Assembly: GCF_030718935.1 (NCBI RefSeq)
Contig: NZ_CP132194.1
Location: forward strand, 2,108,001-2,172,000
Direction of reading: 5' to 3'
Source of the DNA: Psychrobacter sp. M13
Lineage (GTDB): Bacteria; Pseudomonadota; Gammaproteobacteria; Pseudomonadales; Moraxellaceae
Length of the DNA stretch: 64,000 nucleotides
The position numbers and the translations under genes were made by a program. This document shows, piece by piece, positions 26,547 to 35,774 of this stretch; positions within the stretch are counted from its first letter, which is position 1, and each line of letters starts with the position of its first letter. The notes under the pieces are model-generated. The model was not told where the DNA came from and did not search any database. It was given only the letters and a program-made list of their open reading frames with translations.

Positions 26547-27854
26547 TTACAAACTGTCCAAACCGCGTGCTAGATCCTTGATGATATCTTCAATATCCTC
26601 AAGCCCAACAGATAAACGAATCAGGCCGTCTCTAACGCCAGCATCAGCACGATCTTTAGGCGTCAGGCGAAAGTGCGTCGTTGTGGCTGGGTGAGTGATC
26701 GTGGTTTTGGCATCGCCTAAGTTGTTAGTGATAGAGATCATATTGGTTGAGTCGATAACATGCCATGCTGAGGCTTTGGCATCGAGGTTATCAGTTGCGA
26801 CAACTTCAAAGCCCATAATCGCCCCAAAGCCGTCTTTCATGTGATGTTGAGATTTTGCCAACTCGTGCGCAGGATGACTTGGCAAACCTGAGAAATGCAC
26901 AGTCGTCACCTTAGGGTGATTATCCAAAAACTGTGCCACTTGATTGGCATTAGCGCAGTGCGCTTGCATGCGCAACTTGAGAGTCTCTAAACCTTTAGTA
27001 AATACCCAAGCGTTAAATGGACTCATGCTGATACCGCCTGAGCGTACTACGGTAAAGGCCTCTTGCATCAGCGCATCGCTACCGACCAATGCGCCGCCAA
27101 GCACTCGGCCCTGACCATCTAAGTATTTAGTTGCCGAATGAATCACCACATCCGCGCCCAAATCAAGCGGACGCTGAATAGCAGGCGAACCAAAGCAGTT
27201 ATCGACGACTAACAGAATATCATTGGCTTTGCATAGCTTACTCAAAAATCTAATATCACAGATTTGTGCTAACGGATTACTCGGACTTTCGCAATAGATC
27301 AGCTTAGTATTAGGCTGAACGGCTTGCTCCCAAGCGTCATTATCGAAGCAATCAACGTAACTGACTTCAACGCCAAACTTAGCCATGTAATTGTTGAATA
27401 GACCAATGGACGAGCCAAATAGTTGATTTGCCGCGAGTAGATGATCACCAGATTTAAGATAAGCCAAGCACATCGTTAAGATCGCACCCATACCAGAGGC
27501 CGTTGCGACCGCGCGCTCGCCATTCTCAAGCGCAGCAAGGCGACGCTCAAAGGTGCGCACGCTAGGATTAGTATGACGTGAGTAGACATTACCCGTCTTA
27601 GTGCCATCAAAGTGTGCGGCAGCATCACTGGCTGAGGTATAAACATAGGAGCTGGTGGTAAATATCGCCTCTGAATGTTCGCCCTCATCAGTACGATGCT
27701 GGCCTGCACGTACCGCGATGGTTTGCATACCGTAGTCTAAGCTCAAATCTAGCGCATCAGAGCGCCAATTTGGATCTAAGTGGCTGGCATTATCTTGTTG
27801 GGTCGTATCTTGTTGGGCTGTGTTAGGCGTGTGTTTCGGTGTTGATTGACTCAT
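26547..27854 (-). CDS. metZ: O-succinylhomoserine sulfhydrylase
   Basis: PLP enzyme of the Cys/Met metabolism family, 435 aa. It makes homocysteine from an acylhomoserine and sulfide in methionine synthesis. The PLP Lys is Lys243 in HSATKYLDGQGRV. YSRHTNPSVRTFERRLAALE and the RVLGGALVG stretch after the lysine favour MetZ over MetB. An N-terminal tail of about 35 residues (a QQDTTQQDN repeat) is low complexity. The choice of acyl donor (succinyl or acetyl) is inferred from resemblance only. Confidence 0.88.
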   Translation of the reverse strand: MSQSTPKHTPNTAQQDTTQQDNASHLDPNWRSDALDLSLDYGMQTIAVRAGQHRTDEGEHSEAIFTTSSYVYTSASDAAAHFDGTKTGNVYSRHTNPSVRTFERRLAALENGERAVATASGMGAILTMCLAYLKSGDHLLAANQLFGSSIGLFNNYMAKFGVEVSYVDCFDNDAWEQAVQPNTKLIYCESPSNPLAQICDIRFLSKLCKANDILLVVDNCFGSPAIQRPLDLGADVVIHSATKYLDGQGRVLGGALVGSDALMQEAFTVVRSGGISMSPFNAWVFTKGLETLKLRMQAHCANANQVAQFLDNHPKVTTVHFSGLPSHPAHELAKSQHHMKDGFGAIMGFEVVATDNLDAKASAWHVIDSTNMISITNNLGDAKTTITHPATTTHFRLTPKDRADAGVRDGLIRLSVGLEDIEDIIKDLARGLDSL

Positions 27855-28360
27855 AAATGTTCCAGTGCGGTTATAAGAAATGCCATTTATAGGTTAGGAT
27901 TGTTATTTTACAGAGGTCACTCGATATTTAATAGTTATAGGTCATACTCTTAGTCGATGTTGACTAAGGCGTATCTTTAATTTGACCGTAGCAGACTAAA
28001 TGAGCTAAAAATGAGCAGCAAAAACAAGGTTTATCATATCATGGCACTGTGACTAACACAGCTGAATTTGATAGTCCCACTATTTGCAGTCCCACTAAAA
28101 GCCATATTGGAATAAAAGCTTAGATCTTAGCTATTTGGGCACGACATCCTCTAGTCAAATAGCTTGATTATATACTGGCTATAGTAAAAAATTAACGTAT
28201 TTATTATAGGCATACCTTGCTGCACCTGTTAAGCTTGCGGGCATTGTCATCTACCCTATCAGCGGTGTTATTATAAGCGCTATATAACGTGAGTAATGAT
28301 ATCCATCTACAATAACGATAATAAGTTATAACCCGTTAAGCTCATCAAGGTAGACCCACT
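27855..28360. other. Intergenic region, no gene seen
   Basis: This 506-bp divergent space between metZ and the phospholipase D-like gene has no convincing coding frame. It contains a small dyad CTTAGTC/GACTAAG (27949-27955 with 27962-27968) and a 9-bp dyad AGCTATTTG/CAAATAGCT (28129-28137 with 28156-28164). A short direct repeat AGTCCCACTA lies at about 28072 and 28088. It should carry both promoters. No riboswitch for methionine genes was recognised. Confidence 0.4.
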
Positions 28361-30019
28361 ATGTTGACGTCCATCATATCAAACACAGTACCAAGTAAAG
28401 TACCAAACAAACTATCACTGAGTCTGGTACTTGGTATATCTTTAAGCTTGAGTGGCTGCCAAATTTTGCCAAAACAGCCGCACTTGCCAGATAGTAAAGC
28501 ATTATCTGCGCGAGTCAATGCGTTGTATCAGACCAGCCAACCACAGCAGCCAAGCAATGGGCTAAGCTCGAGCGACAATACCGATTTGGTAACCGCTATC
28601 AGTGCACAAAACCAGATTCATCCTGATCTATCTGGCTACCATCCTATTGTCACAGGGGCTAATGCTTTTGCGGCGCGTAGCATCCTAACAGGGATGGCCA
28701 ACCGTAATATCGATGTGCAATATTATATTTGGCATAACGATCAGGCAGGTCAGCTATTATTAAAAGATCTTTGGGAAGCTGCTGAACGTGGGGTTATTGT
28801 CCGTCTTTTATTAGACGATTTTAATAATACCGCCACATTTGATCAGCATCTCTTGCGTTTTGCCAGTCACCCTAATATCGCTGTGCGTATTATCAACCCA
28901 CTTATGCATCGCAAATTTCAAGCGCTAAACTTTGTTACAGGCTTGCCACGTATCAACCGACGCATGCACAATAAAAGTATGACTTTTGATAAGCAAATCA
29001 CTATTATTGGCGGCCGTAATATCGGCAATGAGTATTTGAGTAACGATCAAAGCAGTCAGTTTGCTGATCTTGATGTTCTGCTAATAGGCAAAGTGGTCGC
29101 GGATATTGATAATAGCTTTATAGATTATTGGTCATCGCCTATATCTTTTGATGTCCAGACTTTGGTGAATCTTGATAAAGACGCAAGTAGCGACTTTTTG
29201 AGCAATTTAGATCAGCTAGAGGATGATAAGAGTCAACCTCGCAGTAGTTTATCGATGTATCGATCTGCCATTGAGGACTCCTCTATTGATACCGATATTA
29301 TTAATAAGCGTATCCCTTTTCGCTGGACAGATATGCAGTTCTTGAGTGACGATGTCGGCAAATTGACCAAAAGTGTATCTGCTGATACTAATTTAGTTGC
29401 GCAGCTACGCACGCTTCTAGGTCGTCCCTCAAAGCAGCTGACTATTATTTCTTCCTACTTTGTGCCAACCAAAGACGGAGTAAATACTTTAGTACAATTG
29501 GCTGAATCTGGTATCAAGATTAAGATTTTAACCAATTCATTCGATGCCACTGATGTTACCGCTGTGCATTCAGGCTACAGCCAGTGGCGACCTAAGATGC
29601 TGCGCGCTGGCATAAAAATATATGAGCTCAAGTCCACTGCCAGTGAAGAGAAGCGTGAGAATAAGCTGTGGCGCGCCCGTAGCCAGTCATCAACCAGTTT
29701 ACATGCCAAAACCTTTGCTATTGACGACCATCAAGTCTTTATTGGCTCCTATAATGTAGACCCGCGCTCTGCTAATATCAACACCGAAATGGGCGTGATC
29801 ATTAATGATGATGAGCTGGCACGACAACTGCACGAAGCGCTTGATGACGATCTGCTAAACCAAGCCTATGAGGTCAAGATATTAGAGGGCGGCGAGCTAC
29901 AATGGCACACGATAGTAGATGGCAAACCGGTTATCTATGGCGCTGAGCCTAAAGTGGATATCGCCGATCACGCTTGGCTAACTATCATGTCTTGGCTACC
30001 TATTGATTGGCTTCTTTGA
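28361..30019 (+). CDS. Phospholipase D family lipoprotein, cardiolipin synthase-like
   Basis: Exported lipoprotein of 552 aa (lipobox LSGC near residue 33) with two phospholipase D HKD motifs: HNKSMTFD (His203, Lys205, Asp210) with IIGGRN, and HAKTFAID (His448, Lys450, Asp455) with FIGSYNVDPRS. Proteins of this layout resemble ClsC-type cardiolipin synthases but are anchored in an envelope membrane. The substrate could be phosphatidylglycerol or phosphatidylethanolamine, acting at the membrane surface; this is inference. The ATG is preceded by AAGG. Confidence 0.87.
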   Translation: MLTSIISNTVPSKVPNKLSLSLVLGISLSLSGCQILPKQPHLPDSKALSARVNALYQTSQPQQPSNGLSSSDNTDLVTAISAQNQIHPDLSGYHPIVTGANAFAARSILTGMANRNIDVQYYIWHNDQAGQLLLKDLWEAAERGVIVRLLLDDFNNTATFDQHLLRFASHPNIAVRIINPLMHRKFQALNFVTGLPRINRRMHNKSMTFDKQITIIGGRNIGNEYLSNDQSSQFADLDVLLIGKVVADIDNSFIDYWSSPISFDVQTLVNLDKDASSDFLSNLDQLEDDKSQPRSSLSMYRSAIEDSSIDTDIINKRIPFRWTDMQFLSDDVGKLTKSVSADTNLVAQLRTLLGRPSKQLTIISSYFVPTKDGVNTLVQLAESGIKIKILTNSFDATDVTAVHSGYSQWRPKMLRAGIKIYELKSTASEEKRENKLWRARSQSSTSLHAKTFAIDDHQVFIGSYNVDPRSANINTEMGVIINDDELARQLHEALDDDLLNQAYEVKILEGGELQWHTIVDGKPVIYGAEPKVDIADHAWLTIMSWLPIDWLL

Positions 30020-30123
30020 GCTTAAATTTTGAGGCTAACTTAATTTTAAATATTAAGACCTTAAAAGTTTAACATACCTTAAAATCATAACTTACTTTGC
30101 ATCATAATTTTTTGGAATAAACG

Positions 30124-30149
30124 CCCTCATTATTTTATAATAGTGAGGG
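30124..30149. other. Hairpin between PLD-like gene and MFS gene
   Basis: An 11-bp stem (CCCTCATTATT with AATAGTGAGGG, one G-U pair, four-base loop). It lacks a good T run, so it may be a weak terminator or a structure in the leader of the MFS gene. Confidence 0.45.
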
Positions 30150-30181
30150 TATTATCATTCAATATATGGATACGTGACCTA

Positions 30182-31489
30182 ATGCCCTCTCGTTCTGAAT
30201 ATGCGCTGATGTCCTCAAAGGATAGAAACATGATGTTATTCATCTGTTTTAGTAGCGCTATAGTATTTTTTGATTTTTTGATTTATTTATACATGGCAGA
30301 CTTTATTTCATTGACCTTTTTTCCTGCTAATGTTGATCCTCGTATTACTAAGCTGCAAGGTTTAGGTCTTTTTGTCGTAGGCTATTTGGCTCGGCCTTTA
30401 GGCGGAGTAATCTTCGGTCGTTATGGTGATATTAAGGGCCGTAAACCCGTATTGTTATTTAGTTTATTGATTACTGCGGCTACTATGCTTGCGATCAGCT
30501 GTCTGCCAACTTATGCTCAATGGGGCTTTATAGCACCCGTTTTATTTATTATATTGCGTCTGATACAAGGTATGGCTTTTGGTATCTTTGTTCCGGTCAC
30601 TTGGATTTTCGTTGCTGAGCATGTGCCAAGACAGTATTTATCTATTGGTTGTAGCTACGTTTCAGCCAGTTTTTTTATTGGTGTGCTGTTGTGTAACGCT
30701 TTTTTTGCATGGTTTACTAGCTCTATGACGCCAGATCAGCTTATTAACTATGGCTGGCGTATTCCCTTTATAGTTGCCACAGTTTTGAGCTGTCTGCCCT
30801 TATTGGCATGGCGTTTTATCAAAGAGTCACCGTTTTTTATAGAGATGCAACGATCAACACCGCAAGGTTACGTGGCAAAACCACTTACTCTACTCTTTAA
30901 GCATTGTAAACACTCTATCTTTATAGGCCTAATGCTCACCTTAGTGATCTCTAGTGTTATTACCGTTATCGTCTTAATGTTGCCCGGTTTGATTGAGCTA
31001 CGCTTTAGCTTAAATAACGATCTATTCGATTTTTCCCATAGTCTCGGTATAATTTTTCTGCTTTTTGGCTGTGTCTTTTATGGATTTATATCTAATTACG
31101 AGAACTTCGGTAAAATCTTAGTGATCGGTTGTCTATTACTAATCGCGCAAATGTTTGCTTTTTATTATCATCTGCAAGCAAGTGGCGATTATATTTTGAT
31201 TATGTATGCCTTATTAGGATTTTGTGCGGGCATAATAGGCATGATCCCTGCTGTATTGTTACAGCTATTTCCAACCGATGTACGTCTGACAGGTTTTGCA
31301 TTTTCTTACAACGTTATGTATGGGATTGTTGGCGCTTTAGTTCCCTTTGGACTTACCTACGCTACGGTTTTTGTGAGCTTCTCACCAGCGCTTTATATTG
31401 CCTTTGTTGGTTTAATCGGCGTAATAATGGGGCTGTACTTTTATCGTTTGCCTGAGTTCAAGCGCATAAATGCGGTTTTACAGCAATAA
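30182..31489 (+). CDS. MFS transporter, metabolite:H+ symporter type
   Basis: Twelve-helix permease of about 435 aa. The MFS motif GRYGDIKGRKPVLL lies between helices 2 and 3, preceded by GYLARPLGGVIF, which is typical of the MHS subfamily that includes ProP and citrate or shikimate carriers. The substrate is unknown. The start is uncertain: ATG 30182 gives a normal N-terminus, but ATG 30230 has the better ribosome binding site (AAAGGAT, seven bases upstream). A longer GTG frame from 30143 starts inside a hairpin and is not favoured. Confidence 0.85.
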   Translation: MPSRSEYALMSSKDRNMMLFICFSSAIVFFDFLIYLYMADFISLTFFPANVDPRITKLQGLGLFVVGYLARPLGGVIFGRYGDIKGRKPVLLFSLLITAATMLAISCLPTYAQWGFIAPVLFIILRLIQGMAFGIFVPVTWIFVAEHVPRQYLSIGCSYVSASFFIGVLLCNAFFAWFTSSMTPDQLINYGWRIPFIVATVLSCLPLLAWRFIKESPFFIEMQRSTPQGYVAKPLTLLFKHCKHSIFIGLMLTLVISSVITVIVLMLPGLIELRFSLNNDLFDFSHSLGIIFLLFGCVFYGFISNYENFGKILVIGCLLLIAQMFAFYYHLQASGDYILIMYALLGFCAGIIGMIPAVLLQLFPTDVRLTGFAFSYNVMYGIVGALVPFGLTYATVFVSFSPALYIAFVGLIGVIMGLYFYRLPEFKRINAVLQQ

Positions 31490-31583
31490 TTGTCTCTTAC
31501 ATAGAATTTATCAGTAAAAAACTATTAACAACATCTTTTAATTATAAAAATATAAAATTATTGAAGCATAGATAAGGACAATA

Positions 31584-32561
31584 ATGATGAAAATAGATAT
31601 GAGCAATAAGCGCCTGTCGGTCGCACCTATGATCGACTGGACAACGACAGACTATCGTTATTTTGCTCGGCTATTTAATCCGCATGTCTATTTGTATACC
31701 GAAATGATTAGTACGGGTGCGCTGCTATATGGCAATCGCGCGCGGCACTTGCGTTTTGCCAAAGAGGAGCATCCTCTTGTCTTACAGTTAGGCGGCGCGG
31801 ACACCACAGAGATGACGCAGTGTGCACAGTTTGCCCAGCAATATGGCTATGATGAAGTCAATATAAACGTCGGCTGCCCATCAGATCGCGTCCAGCACAA
31901 TAAGATCGGTGCTTGCCTTATGGCTGAGCCAAATACAGTAGCTGAGCTAGTCCAGCATATGCAAGCGGCAGTCGATATTCCAGTGACAGTTAAGCATCGG
32001 ATCGGTATCGATGACTTTGACAGCTACGAGTTTATGGCGCAGTTTGTCCAAACAGTCGCCGATAGCGGGTGCACGCGCTTTATTGTCCATGCGCGTACGG
32101 CTTGGCTACAAGGACTGAGCCCAAAACAAAATCGTGAAATCCCGCCCCTGCGTTACGACGACGTTTATCGCCTTAAGCAGGATTTCCCTGAGTTAACCAT
32201 TGAGATCAACGGCGGTATCGAAACTGTTGAAGATATAAAGACGCATCTGCAATATATAGATGGCGTGATGATTGGTCGTGCGTTTTATCATAATCCTTAT
32301 CTGCTAGCAGAGGCCAACAGCTTATGGAATCAGCCGATACCTAAGCGCTCAGAGATTTTGGCGCAACTGTATCCGCATTTGCAGAGTCAAGTCGCTAAAG
32401 GTGAGCCGCTATCGACTATGGCAAGGCACTACCTAGGACTATTTCAAGGACTCAGTGGCGCGCGCAAATGGCGTCAAGCGCTCAGTGGTAAGCCAAGTTT
32501 GACCATTGCCGATATCGAAAAAGCTGCCAATGAGGTACTGCTGCTCAATCCTGATGCTTAG
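31584..32561 (+). CDS. dusA: tRNA-dihydrouridine(20/20a) synthase DusA
   Basis: FMN enzyme of 325 aa that reduces uridine to dihydrouridine in the tRNA D-loop. DusA features are SVAPMIDWTTTDYRYF, LYTEMISTGALLYG, the catalytic Cys98 in NINVGCPSDRVQ, HARTAWLQGLSPKQNREIPP and INGGIETVED. Two adjacent ATG codons follow an AAGGAC site. It is transcribed alone and converges on the CPBP gene across a small AGGGC/GCCCT stem (32572-32590). Confidence 0.94.
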   Translation: MMKIDMSNKRLSVAPMIDWTTTDYRYFARLFNPHVYLYTEMISTGALLYGNRARHLRFAKEEHPLVLQLGGADTTEMTQCAQFAQQYGYDEVNINVGCPSDRVQHNKIGACLMAEPNTVAELVQHMQAAVDIPVTVKHRIGIDDFDSYEFMAQFVQTVADSGCTRFIVHARTAWLQGLSPKQNREIPPLRYDDVYRLKQDFPELTIEINGGIETVEDIKTHLQYIDGVMIGRAFYHNPYLLAEANSLWNQPIPKRSEILAQLYPHLQSQVAKGEPLSTMARHYLGLFQGLSGARKWRQALSGKPSLTIADIEKAANEVLLLNPDA

Positions 32562-32601
32562 GCTATTTTAAAGGGCATCAAACACGCCCTAATATGTAAA
32601 A

Positions 32602-33432
32602 TCAGAGCTTATCAGATAAATACAGCCACATTGCCGCACCATTATTGATGATATGCAAGAGTATTGGCAATAATAACGAGCCTGACTTGTAGCGAGCATA
32701 ACAAAACACTAGAGCCAGTACGACAATGGTACTAATCTCATAAAGACCATACTGCAAATGAATCATCGCAAAAATCAGACTAGTCACTATGCTTGCAATA
32801 ATAGCGCCCCAAAACTTTATTAACTGCTTTTTAGGCGACGTCGATGATTGCTCTAATACCTGCCCTGCAAACTGCTCGCTAATAGCACGCCATAACAACC
32901 CGCGAAAGATTAGCTCTTCATAAATAGGTGCAACTATGACTATTGCAAATACTAATAGCCATACTGAGCTTACCGACTGATATAACGGCTCAACAAAATC
33001 TGATGGCGCTTTATTCAGCCAATATGTCAACGCTTGACTGGCGATCATAAATAGTAACAACACCCCAAACATGGCTATGCCCAGTGCTAGCGAGAACGGT
33101 TTAAGCGCTAAATAGTGACGGCTATTGCCGCCTTTTATGCTAATAATCGCTACACTTAGCAGTGATAGAATGAGCAAGCTGACTATGATAGATAAGCTAA
33201 CTATCGTGCCATCACTACTGCCTATATAAAATATATCGCCAATGGTTAAGCTTTTACTATTCGCTAGTACTAACTTACCTGCTAAATAAATACCGACGAG
33301 TTGACTAGCAAAAAATGCAATCACTATGCCTATAATAAGGGCCACTACCCCAAAGCGTGAGAATAAGGGCTCGGGGATTGCTTGCTTGTTTAAAGCGTTT
33401 GGCCCGGGGCTGTTTTTTAAGGTATTTGGCAT
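32602..33432 (-). CDS. CPBP family intramembrane metalloprotease
   Basis: Membrane protein of 276 aa with about eight helices and an Abi/CPBP (Rce1-like) domain. The motif PIYEELIFRGLLWR has Glu172 and Glu173; FAMIHLQYG has His225 and LLHIIN has His260, the expected metal or catalytic residues. Members cleave prenylated proteins or peptides, and several act in bacteriocin processing or immunity. No bacteriocin gene is nearby. I start at ATG 33432; an upstream in-frame TTG at 33447 lacks a ribosome binding site. Confidence 0.85.
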   Translation of the reverse strand: MPNTLKNSPGPNALNKQAIPEPLFSRFGVVALIIGIVIAFFASQLVGIYLAGKLVLANSKSLTIGDIFYIGSSDGTIVSLSIIVSLLILSLLSVAIISIKGGNSRHYLALKPFSLALGIAMFGVLLLFMIASQALTYWLNKAPSDFVEPLYQSVSSVWLLVFAIVIVAPIYEELIFRGLLWRAISEQFAGQVLEQSSTSPKKQLIKFWGAIIASIVTSLIFAMIHLQYGLYEISTIVVLALVFCYARYKSGSLLLPILLHIINNGAAMWLYLSDKL

Positions 33433-33539
33433 AGCAAGCTCATTCAAAAGATTACTTAATTAGTAAGAGGTTCTTATTATTAGTCATTTTTATCAAAGAA
33501 GCGGCACATAAGTAGTAGTAAAAACGAATTACTCTAATT

Positions 33540-34421
33540 CTATACTTGCTGTGCGATAAGCGCTAACACTTGCTTAGTTACGGATTCTGGATGCTCCAAC
33601 GGGAACATATGGCCGCCCTTGTGAGTTTGATAGTCTATCCCTAAGCGAGACTTTATTTGTTGTGGAAAGCGACGTTTTAAAAAGATACTCTCCTCGCCTA
33701 TGATCAAAGTCACAGGTGGCTTTGGCGCTCGGTTTGGAGTGAGCCAGTACAGCGATGGATTAGTACGAAATACCGCAACTTCGCTAGACTTCGGAATAGC
33801 TAATGCCACTTTACCATCGGCACGCTCATCCAAACCATGCTCGATATAACCTACAAAGCTGCACTCATCAAAATGCTTAAAAAAGCCTTTGCCGCGTAAA
33901 CTCTGGTAAGCGTCTGCCCGACTATCCCACACATCACGGCGATGCTTAGAGATACCCGCTGGCGAGAGTTTATCCATGAGCCGATGATTCATCAGGGGTA
34001 GTCTATCCGTGGTTTTGGCCAAATGCCATAGCAAACTTGTCTTGCCATACAGCCACGGCGGATCTAACAATACGGCTTGGCTAAAGTACTTGGGCGCACG
34101 ATATAACGCCTGTAGCGTACACATGCCGCCGAGTGAATGACCCACAGCAACCAACTGCTCAACACCATGCTTGTCGCAAGCCGCTTGCACACTATCGATA
34201 ACTTGCTGAGTTAAGCTACGCCAATGATTATCAACGGGATAATCAGGATGATTGCCCAACATCGCAATATATTCGATAGTGAAAAAATCCGTTAAACCTA
34301 TAAATAATGGCTCATAAACTGCGCTTGGTATACCGTTGGCATGAGCAAAATGTAGTACAGGCTTATTGGTCAGTTTAGATTTAGGTAGCGCGGCAAAGCT
34401 CTGCGCATCGATAGCACTCAT
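33540..34421 (-). CDS. Alpha/beta hydrolase
   Basis: Cytosolic hydrolase of 293 aa with HFAHANGIPSAVYEPLF near residue 24, the nucleophile Ser96 in VAVGHSLGGM, and a terminal His in KGGHMFPLEHPE. The HAHANG oxyanion segment is common in uncharacterised proteobacterial hydrolases. The substrate is unknown. It is probably read in the same direction as sppA upstream, with a terminator in between. Confidence 0.83.
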   Translation of the reverse strand: MSAIDAQSFAALPKSKLTNKPVLHFAHANGIPSAVYEPLFIGLTDFFTIEYIAMLGNHPDYPVDNHWRSLTQQVIDSVQAACDKHGVEQLVAVGHSLGGMCTLQALYRAPKYFSQAVLLDPPWLYGKTSLLWHLAKTTDRLPLMNHRLMDKLSPAGISKHRRDVWDSRADAYQSLRGKGFFKHFDECSFVGYIEHGLDERADGKVALAIPKSSEVAVFRTNPSLYWLTPNRAPKPPVTLIIGEESIFLKRRFPQQIKSRLGIDYQTHKGGHMFPLEHPESVTKQVLALIAQQV

Positions 34422-34471
34422 AATTTATTCTCATTGAACTTTATTGGGGGCTGTCCGCTAGATAATAAAAA

Positions 34472-34496
34472 GCTGAGCCATAATTTATAGCCCAGC
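34472..34496 (-). terminator. Terminator after sppA
   Basis: On the minus strand GCTGGGC pairs with GCTCAGC (7 bp, one G-U pair) around an 11-base loop, followed by TTTTTATT. It lies 17 bp beyond the sppA stop. Confidence 0.65.
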
Positions 34497-34512
34497 CTCA
34501 TTGTTATGAATA

Positions 34513-35559
34513 CTAACGCATCTGCGCGTTAGAATCCTCTTTAGGTAGAATATCAAAATTAATGCTAGAGCCTACTCCTGCGCCCATCTTAATAGCAAAG
34601 CGATCCATAAATAGCTGGAACGGATCTGCAGGCGTATAGTTGACAACATTATCAAGCTCTAATTGCTTCTCTAAAGTGCTGATACTGCCCGTCTTATCCG
34701 CTAAGCCTAGCGCGATAGACTGCTCACCTGTCCAAAATAAGCCTGAAAATAGTTTATTCTCTTCGGCATTTTTGAGACGATCACCACGGCCTTCTTTTAC
34801 CGCATCGATAAAGTGCTTATGAGTATTGGCCAACACATTTTCGACATGTTGCGCCTCATAATCTGTCAAGGGACGAGTCAAGCTTAAGATATCTTTATAC
34901 TCGCCTGCGGTAATCGTGCGATCTTCGACGCCAACCTTATCCATAAGTCCTTCAATATTATAGCTTGGCATAATTACGCCAATGGAACCCACTAAGCTTG
35001 AAGGATTGACATAGATCTCATCCGCTGCTGAGGCGATATAATAAGCGCCTGATGCGCCAATATCACCGATCACTGCGTAGAGCTTTTTATCAGGATATTC
35101 TTGACGCAGATCCATCATCGTCTGCCAAATCTCATCGGACTGTACAGGCGAGCCGCCAGGCGAATTAATATCGAGCGCTACTGCTTTGGAATTGGTGTTC
35201 TCAAAAGCACGAGTCAAAGCTTTATTAACATCATAAGCATTAGCCAAATCATTAGTACTGATGGTGCCTTGTAGCTCAACAACGGCTAAATGCGGCTGGC
35301 TGGTACTGACGCCTTCAATAGCAGAGGAATCGTCGCTACTACAGCCACGACCAATCGTCAAAAACACCAATAGAATATAACCAAAGGTTAGGAGCTTAAA
35401 GAAGATACCCCAGCGCCGAGCTCGACGCTGCTCTTGGACACTGGCAAGTAAAGTGTTTTCAATAAGACGCCATTCTTGTCCCGTTGGCTGTTGCTGCATT
35501 GGTGCGGGCTGATTGACATTATCAGAACGTTTATTGGGATCTGGTGGCCAATTGGGCAT
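34513..35559 (-). CDS. sppA: Signal peptide peptidase SppA, short form
   Basis: Membrane-anchored serine protease of family S49, 348 aa. It has a cytosolic N-terminal stretch of 50 residues, one transmembrane helix (about 51-70) and a periplasmic protease domain. The Ser/Lys dyad is Ser170 (GDIGASGAYYIASAADE) and Lys222 (AGEYKDILS). SPGGSP and SSLVGSIGVIM are typical. It degrades leftover signal peptides. This single-domain form resembles the Gram-positive and archaeal type in size, not the tandem 67-kDa E. coli protein. Confidence 0.93.
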   Translation of the reverse strand: MPNWPPDPNKRSDNVNQPAPMQQQPTGQEWRLIENTLLASVQEQRRARRWGIFFKLLTFGYILLVFLTIGRGCSSDDSSAIEGVSTSQPHLAVVELQGTISTNDLANAYDVNKALTRAFENTNSKAVALDINSPGGSPVQSDEIWQTMMDLRQEYPDKKLYAVIGDIGASGAYYIASAADEIYVNPSSLVGSIGVIMPSYNIEGLMDKVGVEDRTITAGEYKDILSLTRPLTDYEAQHVENVLANTHKHFIDAVKEGRGDRLKNAEENKLFSGLFWTGEQSIALGLADKTGSISTLEKQLELDNVVNYTPADPFQLFMDRFAIKMGAGVGSSINFDILPKEDSNAQMR

Positions 35560-35774
35560 ATAACTTCCTAGGTTAGAGACAATATAAAACGCTGCAAATA
35601 TAAGAGTATTAGCTGGCTAGATTTAAAGAGCTGCCAAAATAACCGTTAAAATTTTACTACTATTTTTATGCAGCTGGTTAGTTATGGTGCTATTTACCTT
35701 AAGGTTCAATAGCGCCAGCATAACAAAACTAAAAAAATCTAAAGTAGCTTTATTGTGCAAATTTATCATCATTT